Positions 15,933 through 22,283 of a stretch of DNA of 22,283 bases are shown one piece after another (the stretch's first letter is position 1; the number at the start of each line of letters is the position of its first letter). The notes under the pieces are model-generated. The model worked only from the letters and a program-made list of their open reading frames with translations, was not told the DNA's origin and made no database searches. Origin of the DNA: Bacteroidaceae bacterium (lineage in GTDB: Bacteria; Bacteroidota; Bacteroidia; Bacteroidales; Bacteroidaceae); contig CABIXF010000052.1 in the NCBI GenBank assembly GCA_902362595.1, forward strand, positions 1 to 22,283, read 5' to 3'. A program made the position numbers and the translations under genes.

Positions 15933-16543
15933 GAATATGCAGAACCTGCAAGGGAAACAGTACCATCAGTCATAGAAATTATTCCGCTCGCACAATTACG
16001 TACTTCCAGTTTCAAATCATCTGGCACTGTACCTTCCAAATGGATATTAATCCGATGCAAAGCATGATTAAACTGCAAAGTAGCAGAAGATTCTTCCTCT
16101 CCCACCTTGACCTTGGCAAAAAGAACATCAGCTTCCTGCATTTTTTTTGAAGTACTTTGGTCAAGTGGCAAATGAAGGTCTCTATTTTCTTTGTTTCCAG
16201 CTGACTGTGGCAATACCGGAAAAAGAGCCGACAAGCTCCACTCTCCCCGTGCATAATCACTGCGATTCAATGACGGAGTCCACCGCCCGGATACATATTG
16301 CAACTGCTTACCAGAAATCATGTCTCCAGCCATCACCTGTACCTCTATGCAATCATTATCCGAGAAGTCTCCATTCCCTGTATCACTTGTTATCACACGA
16401 GTATCTTGTGTCCACGCTGTTTTGGCACACTTCAAATTGAACTCATTGCCGTAAATTTGAGAAATATCTTCTGCCTGTTTACACGACATCAAGAATATCA
16501 TGCTACCAGCAAAAGCGATAAAAAGTTTTTTCATTCGTATCAT
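15833..16543 (-). CDS. Fimbrillin-like lipoprotein domain, 5' part of the frameshifted IdeS-like gene
   Basis: 236 aa as read, with ATG at 16543 or, 9 nt downstream, at 16534. Lipoprotein signal MKKLFIAFAGSMIFLMSC (lipobox LMSC) precedes KQAEDISQIYG. The mature part reads like a fimbrillin domain: an FNHALHRINIHLEG segment matching the HALHHLILTFEPG of the neighbouring protein, then SLAGSAYSWIIPQ. After WIIPQ the frame goes wrong (RTFQLLSYHKM...) whereas the -1 frame continues with a proper fimbrillin strand (CTYLSVIVLPQ). The two frames overlap by 100 bp, so one protein, a lipoprotein-anchored fimbrillin domain followed by an IdeS-like peptidase, has been split. The gene is the first of the minus-strand operon; no clear promoter was found in 16544-16664, part of which is a terminator hairpin. 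Confidence 0.82.
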   Translation of the reverse strand: MIRMKKLFIAFAGSMIFLMSCKQAEDISQIYGNEFNLKCAKTAWTQDTRVITSDTGNGDFSDNDCIEVQVMAGDMISGKQLQYVSGRWTPSLNRSDYARGEWSLSALFPVLPQSAGNKENRDLHLPLDQSTSKKMQEADVLFAKVKVGEEESSATLQFNHALHRINIHLEGTVPDDLKLEVRNCASGIISMTDGTVSLAGSAYSWIIPQRKDVRTFQLLSYHKMLKLISPKRACFV

Positions 16544-16577
16544 ATTCTAGTCAGTTTCTGTATTTTTATACATACAA

Positions 16578-16616
16578 AAAGGGAATATTGTTCATTCGAC
16601 AACATCTATTCCCTTT
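16578..16616 (-). terminator. Intrinsic terminator of the DUF2007-SDR operon
   Basis: On the minus strand AAAGGGAATA pairs with TATTCCCTTT (10 bp, 16607-16616 with 16578-16587), with an inner TTGT/ACAA extension, and is followed by a T run and then G. It lies 48 nt downstream of the SDR stop at 16665. Confidence 0.72.
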
Positions 16617-16664
16617 CTTTTTTTTGTTTTTTTACCAAAATCAATAAAAGTAATATTTTGGATT

Positions 16665-17426
16665 TTATTTTTTCCGGTAACAAACCGTCCCCGTTGCCTG
16701 GTAAGTAGGCATCACCAACACCTCGGCTATCTGGATATGTGCCGGAGCAGAAGCAGCATAATACACCACCTCGGCCACATCCTCCCCCGTGAGCGGACGA
16801 ATGCCTTCGTACACGGCATCGGCTTTTCCCTTGTCACCCCGAAAACGGACCACCGAAAAGTTTGTCTCTACCAGCCCTGGCTTGATGTTCGTCACTCGCA
16901 ACGGCGTGTCTACCAAATCAATGCGCAACCCGTCGGACAAAGCTTTCACAGCTGCTTTCGTCGCACAATACACACTGCCGCCCGCATAAGCCGCATCTCC
17001 GGCCACAGAACCGATATTGATGATATGCCCGCATCCACGTTCCACCATACCCGGCACAATCATCCGCGTCATGGCCAACAGTGCCTTGATATTGGTATCA
17101 ATCACCACATCCCATTCTTCCAGCGAACCTTCATATTCTTTATCCATTCCGATTACCAGTCCGGCATTGTTAATCAGCACGTCAATGTGCCGCCATTTAT
17201 CCTGCAAGGAATCTACTGCCTGACGCATGGCCTGCCGGTCGCGCACATCAAACGGCAGCGTCAGCACTTCCACGCCCTGTGCCGTAAGTTCTTTTTTCAG
17301 GCTTTCCAGTTTTTCCACGTTTCTTCCGTTCAATATCAGGTTGCTTCCCATGGCTGCAAATTTCCGTGCGCAACCCTCACCGATACCACTTGTGGCACCT
17401 GTAATAAAAACCAATTTCCCTTTCAT
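16665..17426 (-). CDS. Short-chain dehydrogenase, YdfG-like (NADP-dependent)
   Basis: 253 aa. All classical SDR features are intact: TGATSGIG (9-16), N33-G-R35 after beta-2, where the Arg favours NADP, D60 (PFDVRD), NNAG (86-89), Asn112, Ser140, and Tyr153/Lys157 (SVYCATKAAV), with PGLVETNFS closing the fold. The set resembles 3-hydroxy acid dehydrogenases such as YdfG, which oxidise L-allo-threonine and related acids; the true substrate is unknown. An AAGGAAT sequence lies 5 nt before the ATG. It follows the DUF2007-like gene by 29 nt on the same strand and ends at a good terminator. Confidence 0.9.
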   Translation of the reverse strand: MKGKLVFITGATSGIGEGCARKFAAMGSNLILNGRNVEKLESLKKELTAQGVEVLTLPFDVRDRQAMRQAVDSLQDKWRHIDVLINNAGLVIGMDKEYEGSLEEWDVVIDTNIKALLAMTRMIVPGMVERGCGHIINIGSVAGDAAYAGGSVYCATKAAVKALSDGLRIDLVDTPLRVTNIKPGLVETNFSVVRFRGDKGKADAVYEGIRPLTGEDVAEVVYYAASAPAHIQIAEVLVMPTYQATGTVCYRKK

Positions 17427-17455
17427 ATATTCCTTGTCTATTTTTTATTATGATA

Positions 17456-17683
17456 TTACTGCTTTCCCTTCTTAAATGTATCGAGCACTGCCAGTCCCTT
17501 TTCCGCATCACTTTCCTTTATCATCACCTGTATTTGTTGGGCAAATGCAATGATGGGGCCATAACCACTACGGACACTATTGGTCAGAAAACAGTCGATG
17601 CCTTCATCTTTCAATACCGTTTCCAGCAGCTGACATTCCCACAGCTCTCCACGATACAATTCTATAATCTTATCCTGTTTCAT
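17456..17683 (-). CDS. Small DUF2007-family protein
   Basis: 75 aa from the ATG at 17683; an upstream in-frame ATG at 17728 is rejected because a perfect -7 promoter element (17712-17719) lies after it. The protein reads MKQDKIIELYRGELWECQLL, then ETVLKDEGIDCFLTNSV and IQVMIKESDAEKGLAVLD. A first beta strand, the helix WECQLLETVLKDEGI and the ending with V-x-I-x-x-x-DAE-x-A fit DUF2007, a GlnB-like fold proposed to act in signalling. The ligand is unknown. The gene shares a transcript with the downstream SDR. Confidence 0.82.
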   Translation of the reverse strand: MKQDKIIELYRGELWECQLLETVLKDEGIDCFLTNSVRSGYGPIIAFAQQIQVMIKESDAEKGLAVLDTFKKGKQ

Positions 17684-17711
17684 CACACAATTTTTATGTT
17701 CTAACTCCCTG

Positions 17712-17719
17712 CAAAGATA
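17712..17719 (-). promoter_or_regulatory. -7 promoter element for the DUF2007-SDR operon
   Basis: TATCTTTG read on the minus strand matches TAnnTTTG perfectly and lies 28 nt before the ATG at 17683. No good TTTG occurs at the right distance upstream, so only the -7 half is convincing. It shares the intergenic region with the oppositely directed promoter of the FKBP gene. Confidence 0.55.
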
Positions 17720-17769
17720 GGAAAGCATTCCGACAAAAAACGGTCTTCCGCTTCATTCTTTCTTTTTTA

Positions 17770-17801
17770 TTCGCTTATTCTCGCGATATTTCCTATCTTT
17801 G
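17770..17801 (+). promoter_or_regulatory. Bacteroidetes-type promoter for the FKBP gene
   Basis: TTCG (17770-17773), a 20-nt spacer and TATCTTTG (17794-17801) match the promoter consensus, with the -7 element perfect. The ATG is 34 nt further on. Confidence 0.75.
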
Positions 17802-17835
17802 CCACCGATTATTAATGCAAATTTAATTTTGAAAC

Positions 17836-18426
17836 ATGGAAAATAAATACATTACGGTAGCATATAAACTGTATGCAGTGGAAGACGGAAAAAAAGAATT
17901 GCGTGAAGAAGCTCCGGCTGCCCACCCGTTTCAGTTCATTTCCGGAATAGGATATACACTGGACCGCTTTGAAAAAGAAATCCTGGCCCTGCAAAAAGGA
18001 GACAACTTCAGCTTCACCATTCCTTGTGCAGAAGCATACGGAGAAAGAGACGAAGACAACGTACGCCAGGTACCTAAATCAATGTTCTGCGGACCGGACG
18101 GAAAATTCGACAGCGACAATATTTTCGAAGGAAACATCATCATGCTGAACGACTCCGAAGGACACCAGTTCTATGCCAACGTGGGTGAAATTACAGACGA
18201 CAAAGTGGTGCTCGACCTGAATCACCCTCACGCTGGAAAAGACCTTTATTTTGAAGGAACCGTCATGGAAATGCGCGACGCCACCAACAAAGAAATGGAA
18301 AGCATCATCAAGCTGATGAGCGGCGAAGGCTGCGGAGGCGGATGTGAAGGTTGCGGAGGTGGATGCGGCGACCACGAGCATGAAGACGACGGATGCTGCG
18401 GTGGAGGTTGCGGACATTGCCACTAA
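17836..18426 (+). CDS. SlyD-like FKBP-type peptidyl-prolyl isomerase with Cys/His-rich tail
   Basis: 196 aa. It catalyses proline cis-trans isomerisation and acts as a chaperone in the cytoplasm; no signal peptide is present. The FKBP core with an inserted-flap (IF) domain is recognisable: PFQFISGIGYTLDRFEKEIL, GDNFSFTIPCAEAYGERDED and VRQVPKSMF, then the IF domain (about 85-125) and DLNHPHAGKDLYFEGTV, the standard SlyD ending. The last 33 residues (164-196) are almost only Gly, Cys, His and acidic residues, with 8 Cys and 4 His, which by analogy with E. coli SlyD should bind nickel, zinc or copper. It has its own promoter and terminator, so it is a single-gene unit. Confidence 0.93.
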   Translation: MENKYITVAYKLYAVEDGKKELREEAPAAHPFQFISGIGYTLDRFEKEILALQKGDNFSFTIPCAEAYGERDEDNVRQVPKSMFCGPDGKFDSDNIFEGNIIMLNDSEGHQFYANVGEITDDKVVLDLNHPHAGKDLYFEGTVMEMRDATNKEMESIIKLMSGEGCGGGCEGCGGGCGDHEHEDDGCCGGGCGHCH

Positions 18427-18453
18427 TCCTGAGAAATCCATAACTACCATACG

Positions 18454-18486
18454 AAGAAGACGGGACACGCCGTCTTCTTTTTATTT
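18454..18486 (+). terminator. Intrinsic terminator after the FKBP gene
   Basis: AAGAAGACGG (18454-18463) and CCGTCTTCTT (18470-18479) form a perfect 10-bp stem with a 6-nt loop, followed by TTTTATTTT. It lies 28 nt after the stop. Confidence 0.9.
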
Positions 18487-18512
18487 TCCACCCGTTTTAA
18501 TCTTATTTCCCT

Positions 18513-19367
18513 ATGATTCTTATTGCCGACAGTGGAGCCACCAAAACCGACTGGTGTTTCGGAACCACTCTTCACCATAGCCAGATTGTCCAGACAGAAG
18601 GCATCAACCCTTTTCATCAGGCAGCGGACAAAATAAATGAAATACTCTGTAATGGATTATTGCCCCAACTTCCATGCCCTTCTTCCGACGTACAGGCCGT
18701 ATTTTTCTATGGCGCCGGCTGCACCCCCGACAAAATAGAGAAGCTAGCGTTCCTTTTAGGGCAGACATTTCCCCACGCCACCATCGAAGTACACAGCGAT
18801 TTAGTGGGAGCTGCACGCGCTTTATGCCAGCACCGGCCGGGAATAGCCTGTATTCTGGGCACAGGAGCCAACTCCTGTCTGTACGACGGAGAGAAAATCA
18901 TACAAAACACTCCTCCGTTGGGATACATTTTGGGAGATGAAGGAAGTGGGGCCTATCTGGGCAAACGTTTTTTGGGCGACTGCATCAAACAACAACTTCC
19001 GACCGGACTGCTGGAAGGGTTGTTGAAGGAATACCAGCTGACTCTGCCGGACATCTTGGAAAGAGTATACAGACAACCTTTGGCCAACCGTTTCCTGGCC
19101 AGTCTTACACCTTATATATATAAACACAAATCACAACCGGAAGTACATTATTTTCTGACAACCTGTTTCACCGACTTCTTCCAGCGCAACGTGGTTTCCT
19201 ACGAAGGATACCGGCAGCTGCCCATTTCTTTTACCGGCTCCGTAGCCTGGTTTTTCCATCAGGAAATAGAAGAAGCCGCACAGAAGCTCCACCTCCACAC
19301 AGGCGTTTTCATACAGTCTCCCATACTGGAACTGAGGCATTTTCACCTGCCTGAAAAAACGCTTTGA
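18513..19367 (+). CDS. BadF/BadG-type ATPase, N-acetylglucosamine kinase-like
   Basis: 284 aa. The protein begins with the phosphate-1 loop MILIADSGATKTDWCFG, then carries the second ATPase motifs LGTGANSCLYDG and LGDEGSGAYLGKRFLGD and a last FTGSVAWFF segment. This is the ASKHA layout of BadF/BadG/BcrA/BcrD-family sugar kinases, and the small size and DSGATKTDW motif fit Bacteroidetes N-acetylglucosamine kinase-like proteins, which would phosphorylate GlcNAc from the cell wall or host glycans. The gene begins 86 nt after the FKBP stop. Its stop TGA (19365-19367) overlaps a repeat-rich segment that continues to 19422. Confidence 0.85.
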   Translation: MILIADSGATKTDWCFGTTLHHSQIVQTEGINPFHQAADKINEILCNGLLPQLPCPSSDVQAVFFYGAGCTPDKIEKLAFLLGQTFPHATIEVHSDLVGAARALCQHRPGIACILGTGANSCLYDGEKIIQNTPPLGYILGDEGSGAYLGKRFLGDCIKQQLPTGLLEGLLKEYQLTLPDILERVYRQPLANRFLASLTPYIYKHKSQPEVHYFLTTCFTDFFQRNVVSYEGYRQLPISFTGSVAWFFHQEIEEAAQKLHLHTGVFIQSPILELRHFHLPEKTL

Positions 19368-19422
19368 CGTTTCATCCAAAACGTCTAAACGTTTTAAAGC
19401 AAACGTAAAGACGTTTTAAAGC
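19366..19422. repeat. Cluster of ACGT-centred repeats upstream of the SIMPL gene
   Basis: This stretch contains a 7-bp inverted repeat GACGTTT...AAACGTC (19366-19385, 6-nt loop), and two exact copies of ACGTTTTAAAGC (19389-19400 and 19411-19422), 22 bp apart, which is about two helical turns. A further AAACGT lies at 19401-19406. It borders the candidate SIMPL promoter (19425-19455), so it may be an operator, though a terminator-like role for the kinase gene cannot be excluded. Confidence 0.65.
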
Positions 19423-19424
19423 CC

Positions 19425-19455
19425 TTGGGAAATTCAATAATTTTCAATACCTTGC
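19425..19455 (+). promoter_or_regulatory. Candidate promoter for the SIMPL-domain gene
   Basis: TTGG (19425-19428), a 19-nt spacer and TACCTTGC (19448-19455) resemble TTTG / TAnnTTTG with one mismatch in the first element and two in the second. The ATG is 37 nt downstream. Confidence 0.5.
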
Positions 19456-19492
19456 GTTATTATTCCTCACATCTAACTATAATTAAATCATT

Positions 19493-20197
19493 ATGAAAAA
19501 TTTCAGAATCGAGGCCCTCATCCTGGCTGTCGGACTCTTGTTGTTAGGAGTCTTCATTGAAAAAGGATTCAACAAATTCGCCGAGAAAGACCGTTGCGTC
19601 ACCGTAAAAGGGCTGGCGGAAATCGAAGTTCCGGCCAATAAAGTCACCTGGCCGCTTGTTTACAAAAGCCTGGGAAATGACTTGGGAAAATTGTACGATG
19701 ACATCAAACATTCCAACCAAACCATTATCAGCTTTTTGAAAGAGAAGGGACTGACAGAACAGGAAATCAGCGTGAATGCTCCCGAAATCATCGATCTGGC
19801 TGCCGAACGCTACGGCAACAACCAGAATCCGGCTAACCGCTACAACGTGACAACCGTAATCACAGTCACTTCCGACAAGGTCGACCTCATCCGTGGACTC
19901 ATCAGTGAACAAGGAGAATTGCTGAAACGGGGTATCGCCATCACTTCCGGCGAATACCAGTACAGGGTGCAGTATGAATACACCGACCTGAACAAAGTAA
20001 AGCCGCAAATGATTGAAGAAGCTACCAAAAACGCCCGTGAGGCTGCTGAAAAATTTGCCAAAGACTCCGGCAGCAGTCTTGGAAAAATCCGGCAGGCCAA
20101 CCAGGGACAGTTCAGCATCACCGACCGCGACCCTAATACACCGTACATCAAGAAAATACGTGTAGTCACGACCATCGACTACTCTCTTGAAAACTAA
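19493..20197 (+). CDS. SIMPL-domain (DUF541) membrane-anchored protein
   Basis: 234 aa. An N-terminal hydrophobic stretch (ALILAVGLLLLGVFI, about residues 8-22) acts as anchor or signal and is followed by a large exported domain. The SIMPL/DUF541 signature is visible: RCVTVKGLAEIEVPANKVTW, then NQTIISFLKEKGLTEQEISV, the RYNVTTVITVTSDKVD strand, and the helix KPQMIEEATKNAREAAEKFA followed by DSGSSLGKIRQANQG. Members include BP26/OMP28 of Brucella and E. coli YggE, which are linked to oxidative stress; the biochemical role remains unclear. The gene stands alone between a repeat-rich upstream segment and a strong terminator. Confidence 0.92.
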   Translation: MKNFRIEALILAVGLLLLGVFIEKGFNKFAEKDRCVTVKGLAEIEVPANKVTWPLVYKSLGNDLGKLYDDIKHSNQTIISFLKEKGLTEQEISVNAPEIIDLAAERYGNNQNPANRYNVTTVITVTSDKVDLIRGLISEQGELLKRGIAITSGEYQYRVQYEYTDLNKVKPQMIEEATKNAREAAEKFAKDSGSSLGKIRQANQGQFSITDRDPNTPYIKKIRVVTTIDYSLEN

Positions 20198-20205
20198 AAA
20201 AATCC

Positions 20206-20250
20206 AAAATCTGGAGAACGAAGCCTCCACAGAGCCGTTCTCCGGATTTT
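20206..20250 (+). terminator. Intrinsic terminator after the SIMPL gene
   Basis: AAAATCTGGAGAACG (20206-20220) pairs with CGTTCTCCGGATTTT (20236-20250) along 15 bp with a single G-U wobble, and ends in TTTT followed by a CTGTTTTCC stretch. It begins 9 nt after the stop. Confidence 0.88.
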
Positions 20251-20286
20251 CTGTTTTCCTTTCTCCCGAAAAAAAAGAACGAAGTA

Positions 20287-20317
20287 TTTTAATATTCAGT
20301 ATTTTATTATACCTTTG
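20287..20317 (+). promoter_or_regulatory. Promoter for rpsA
   Basis: TTTT (20287-20290), a 19-nt spacer and TACCTTTG (20310-20317) fit the Bacteroidetes consensus with a perfect -7 element. The transcript would have a leader of about 60 nt, AT-rich and without an obvious hairpin. Confidence 0.78.
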
Positions 20318-20384
20318 CAGCCGATTTATATAAACAATATAAAGTCTAACACAATTAGTTATTTAAAAACAATTTTTTTATTTA

Positions 20385-22169
20385 ATGGAAAACTTAAAGA
20401 ACATTGCTCCTATTGAAGATTTCAACTGGGATGCGTATGAAAACGGTGATGCAACAACCAACGTAAGCAAGGAAGAACTTGAAAAGGCTTACGACAGCAC
20501 CCTGAACAAAGTAAACGACCGTGAGGTTGTAGACGGTACTGTCATCGCAATGAACAAACGCGAAGTGGTTGTAAACATCGGTTACAAATCAGACGGTATC
20601 ATTCCGTTGAGCGAATTCCGTTACAATCCGGATTTGAAAGTAGGTGACACTGTAGAAGTGTACATCGAAAACCAGGAAGACAAAAAAGGTCAGTTGATTT
20701 TGTCTCACAAGAAAGCTCGCGCTACTCGTTCTTGGGACCGTGTAAACGCTGCGCTTGAAAACGAAGAAATTATCAAGGGTTACATCAAGTGCCGCACGAA
20801 GGGTGGTATGATTGTAGACGTATTCGGCATTGAAGCATTCTTGCCGGGTTCTCAGATTGATGTGAAACCTATCCGTGACTACGATGTATTCGTAGGCAAG
20901 ACTATGGAATTCAAGGTGGTTAAAATCAACCAGGAATTCAAGAATGTGGTTGTTTCTCACAAGGCTCTTATTGAAGCTGAACTGGAACAGCAGAAGAAAG
21001 AAATCATCAGCAAACTGGAAAAAGGTCAGGTACTGGAAGGTACTGTCAAGAATATCACATCTTACGGTGTATTCATCGACTTGGGCGGCGTAGACGGTTT
21101 GATTCACATCACCGACTTGTCTTGGGGCCGTGTAAGCGATCCTCGCGAAGTGGTTCAGCTGGATCAGAAACTGAACGTAGTTATCTTGGACTTCGACGAC
21201 GAAAAGAAACGTATCGCTCTTGGCTTGAAGCAGTTGACTCCACACCCATGGGATGCACTGGATCCTAACTTGAAGGTAGGCGACCACGTGAAAGGTAAAG
21301 TAGTCGTTATGGCTGACTATGGTGCATTCATCGAAATCGCTCCGGGCGTTGAAGGTTTGATCCACGTATCAGAAATGTCTTGGTCACAGCACCTGCGTTC
21401 TGCTCAGGACTTCATGAAAGTGGGCGACGAAGTAGAAGCTGTTATCCTGACTCTGGACCGCGAAGAACGTAAGATGTCTTTGGGTATCAAACAGCTGAAA
21501 CCAGATCCATGGGAAACTATCGAAGAAAAATATCCTGTAGGTTCTAAGCACGTGGCTAAGGTTCGCAACTTCACTAACTTCGGTGTATTCGTAGAAATCG
21601 AAGAAGGTGTAGACGGATTGATCCACATCTCTGACCTGTCTTGGACAAAGAAAATCAAACATCCTTCTGAATTCACTCAGATTGGTGCAGACATCGACGT
21701 AGTAGTACTGGAAATCGACAAGGAAAACCGTCGTCTGAGCTTGGGCCACAAGCAGCTGGAAGACAATCCTTGGGATGTATTCGAAACAGTATTCACTGTA
21801 GGTTCTATCCACGAAGGTACTATCATCGAAATGCTGGATAAGGGTGCTGTCGTTGCATTGCCTTACGGTGTAGAAGGTTTCGCTACTCCGAAACACCTGG
21901 TAAAAGAAGACGGTTCTCAGGCTCAGCTGGATGAAAAACTGCCGTTCAAGGTAATCGAATTCAACAAAGATGCAAAACGTATCATCGTTTCTCACAGCCG
22001 TATCTTCGAAGATGCTGCAAAGGCAGAAGAAAAGGCAGAAAAGAAAGCTTCTAAGAAGTCTTCTAAGAAAGAAGAAACTCCGATGATTCAGAACCAGGCT
22101 GCTTCTACCACTTTGGGTGACATCGATGCACTGGCTGCATTGAAGGAACAGCTGGAAGGTAAGAAATAA
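20385..22169 (+). CDS. rpsA: 30S ribosomal protein S1
   Basis: 594 aa, full length for Bacteroidetes S1. The protein holds mRNA to the 30S subunit during initiation. Six S1 (OB-fold) domains can be placed at about residues 47-110, 128-193, 214-282, 301-369, 386-455 and 472-538. Domains 3 to 5 have the classical RNA-binding pattern G-x-V-x-x-(I/F)-x-x-(Y/F)-G-(V/A)-F-(I/V)-(D/E)-(L/I)...G-(V/L)-(I)-H-(I/V)-S/T. The first two are more divergent, as expected for the ribosome-binding domains. The C-terminal tail is rich in Lys, Glu and Ala. Codon use looks highly biased (repeated GGT, GTA, AAG, CTG), consistent with strong expression. It has its own promoter and is closed by a strong terminator, so it is a single-gene transcript. 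Confidence 0.98.
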   Translation: MENLKNIAPIEDFNWDAYENGDATTNVSKEELEKAYDSTLNKVNDREVVDGTVIAMNKREVVVNIGYKSDGIIPLSEFRYNPDLKVGDTVEVYIENQEDKKGQLILSHKKARATRSWDRVNAALENEEIIKGYIKCRTKGGMIVDVFGIEAFLPGSQIDVKPIRDYDVFVGKTMEFKVVKINQEFKNVVVSHKALIEAELEQQKKEIISKLEKGQVLEGTVKNITSYGVFIDLGGVDGLIHITDLSWGRVSDPREVVQLDQKLNVVILDFDDEKKRIALGLKQLTPHPWDALDPNLKVGDHVKGKVVVMADYGAFIEIAPGVEGLIHVSEMSWSQHLRSAQDFMKVGDEVEAVILTLDREERKMSLGIKQLKPDPWETIEEKYPVGSKHVAKVRNFTNFGVFVEIEEGVDGLIHISDLSWTKKIKHPSEFTQIGADIDVVVLEIDKENRRLSLGHKQLEDNPWDVFETVFTVGSIHEGTIIEMLDKGAVVALPYGVEGFATPKHLVKEDGSQAQLDEKLPFKVIEFNKDAKRIIVSHSRIFEDAAKAEEKAEKKASKKSSKKEETPMIQNQAASTTLGDIDALAALKEQLEGKK

Positions 22170-22188
22170 TCTTTCTGAATAAATATCA

Positions 22189-22224
22189 AAAGAGGGTGTG
22201 TCAAAAAGCATACCCTCTTTTTTT
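22189..22224 (+). terminator. Intrinsic terminator after rpsA
   Basis: AAAGAGGGTGTG (22189-22200) pairs with CATACCCTCTTT (22209-22220) with one G-U pair and an 8-nt loop, followed by TTTT. Read on the minus strand it also ends in a T run, so it may serve both directions. Confidence 0.9.
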
Positions 22225-22227
22225 ATG

Positions 22228-22261
22228 ACAACGCCCCGACTTTCCCAAGCCGAGGCGTTGT
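22228..22261. repeat. GC-rich inverted repeat at the window edge
   Basis: ACAACGCC (22228-22235) and GGCGTTGT (22254-22261) form a perfect 8-bp stem with an 18-nt loop. It lies 4 nt beyond the rpsA terminator and has no T tract on either side. It may be a processing site or part of the unseen next gene's 3' end. Confidence 0.5.
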
Positions 22262-22283
22262 TATTACCTAAAGATTTTGTATC

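Noticed and set aside
15880..15935. Programmed -1 frameshifting as an explanation for the split fimbrillin/IdeS gene
   Set aside because: No X-XXY-YYZ slippery heptamer in the right frame and no downstream pseudoknot-like structure was seen between WIIPQ and the point where the frame resumes; a plain indel is more likely.
16737..17453. A 238-codon plus-strand open frame opposite the SDR
   Set aside because: It lies wholly over the well-supported SDR gene, is rich in His, Gln, Arg and Ser without a fold-like pattern, and has no promoter or ribosome site; it is an antisense shadow.
19544..20230. A 228-codon minus-strand open frame opposite the SIMPL gene
   Set aside because: It has no recognisable motif and is opposite a strongly supported gene and its terminator.
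21384..22211. A long minus-strand open frame (275 codons) opposite rpsA
   Set aside because: It is rich in Phe, Tyr, Ser and Val from reversed biased codons and has no domain pattern; it is an antisense shadow of the highly biased rpsA.

Overview
The window looks like chromosomal DNA from a gut Bacteroidales bacterium (Bacteroides or Phocaeicola-like). The evidence is fimbrillin-type and BACON/LamG-type lipoproteins, a class A2 beta-lactamase, a six-domain ribosomal protein S1, and several promoters of the Bacteroidetes type (TTTG, about 19-20 nt, TAnnTTTG). No tRNA, rRNA, CRISPR array or insertion sequence is visible.

Region 1 (1-9711, AT-rich, accessory in character). A surface lipoprotein with three Ig-like repeats and a LamG-like domain ends at a clear terminator. 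Facing it is a tight four-gene operon on the minus strand, in transcription order: secreted caspase-fold protease (5874-6794), ECF-type sigma factor (5279-5872), one-pass membrane protein in the anti-sigma position (4525-5274), and a secreted TPR-CHAT protease (2144-4534). It has the architecture of an envelope signalling or regulated-proteolysis module and is the best candidate here for an undescribed system. Divergent from it are an unrecognised 193-aa protein, a DUF4878-like lipoprotein, and a WG-repeat protein whose signal peptide is broken by an exact 29-bp direct repeat.

Region 2 (9712-13091). A class A beta-lactamase is convergent, with a 22-bp overlap, to a membrane-domain/cytidylate-kinase-like fusion. 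That fusion is divergent from an AraC-family regulator with a near-perfect promoter.

Region 3 (13088-16543). A minus-strand operon holds a fimbrillin-like lipoprotein domain fused to an IdeS/Mac-like cysteine peptidase (split by a frameshift), a second fimbrillin-like lipoprotein, and a tightly coupled short-chain dehydrogenase.

Region 4 (16578-22283, housekeeping). It contains a DUF2007-like protein and an SDR in one operon, a SlyD-like FKBP prolyl isomerase with a Cys/His tail, a BadF-type N-acetylglucosamine kinase-like protein, a SIMPL-domain protein, and rpsA, with strong intrinsic terminators after the isomerase, SIMPL and rpsA genes. Functional assignments rest on motifs read by eye; no database search was possible.
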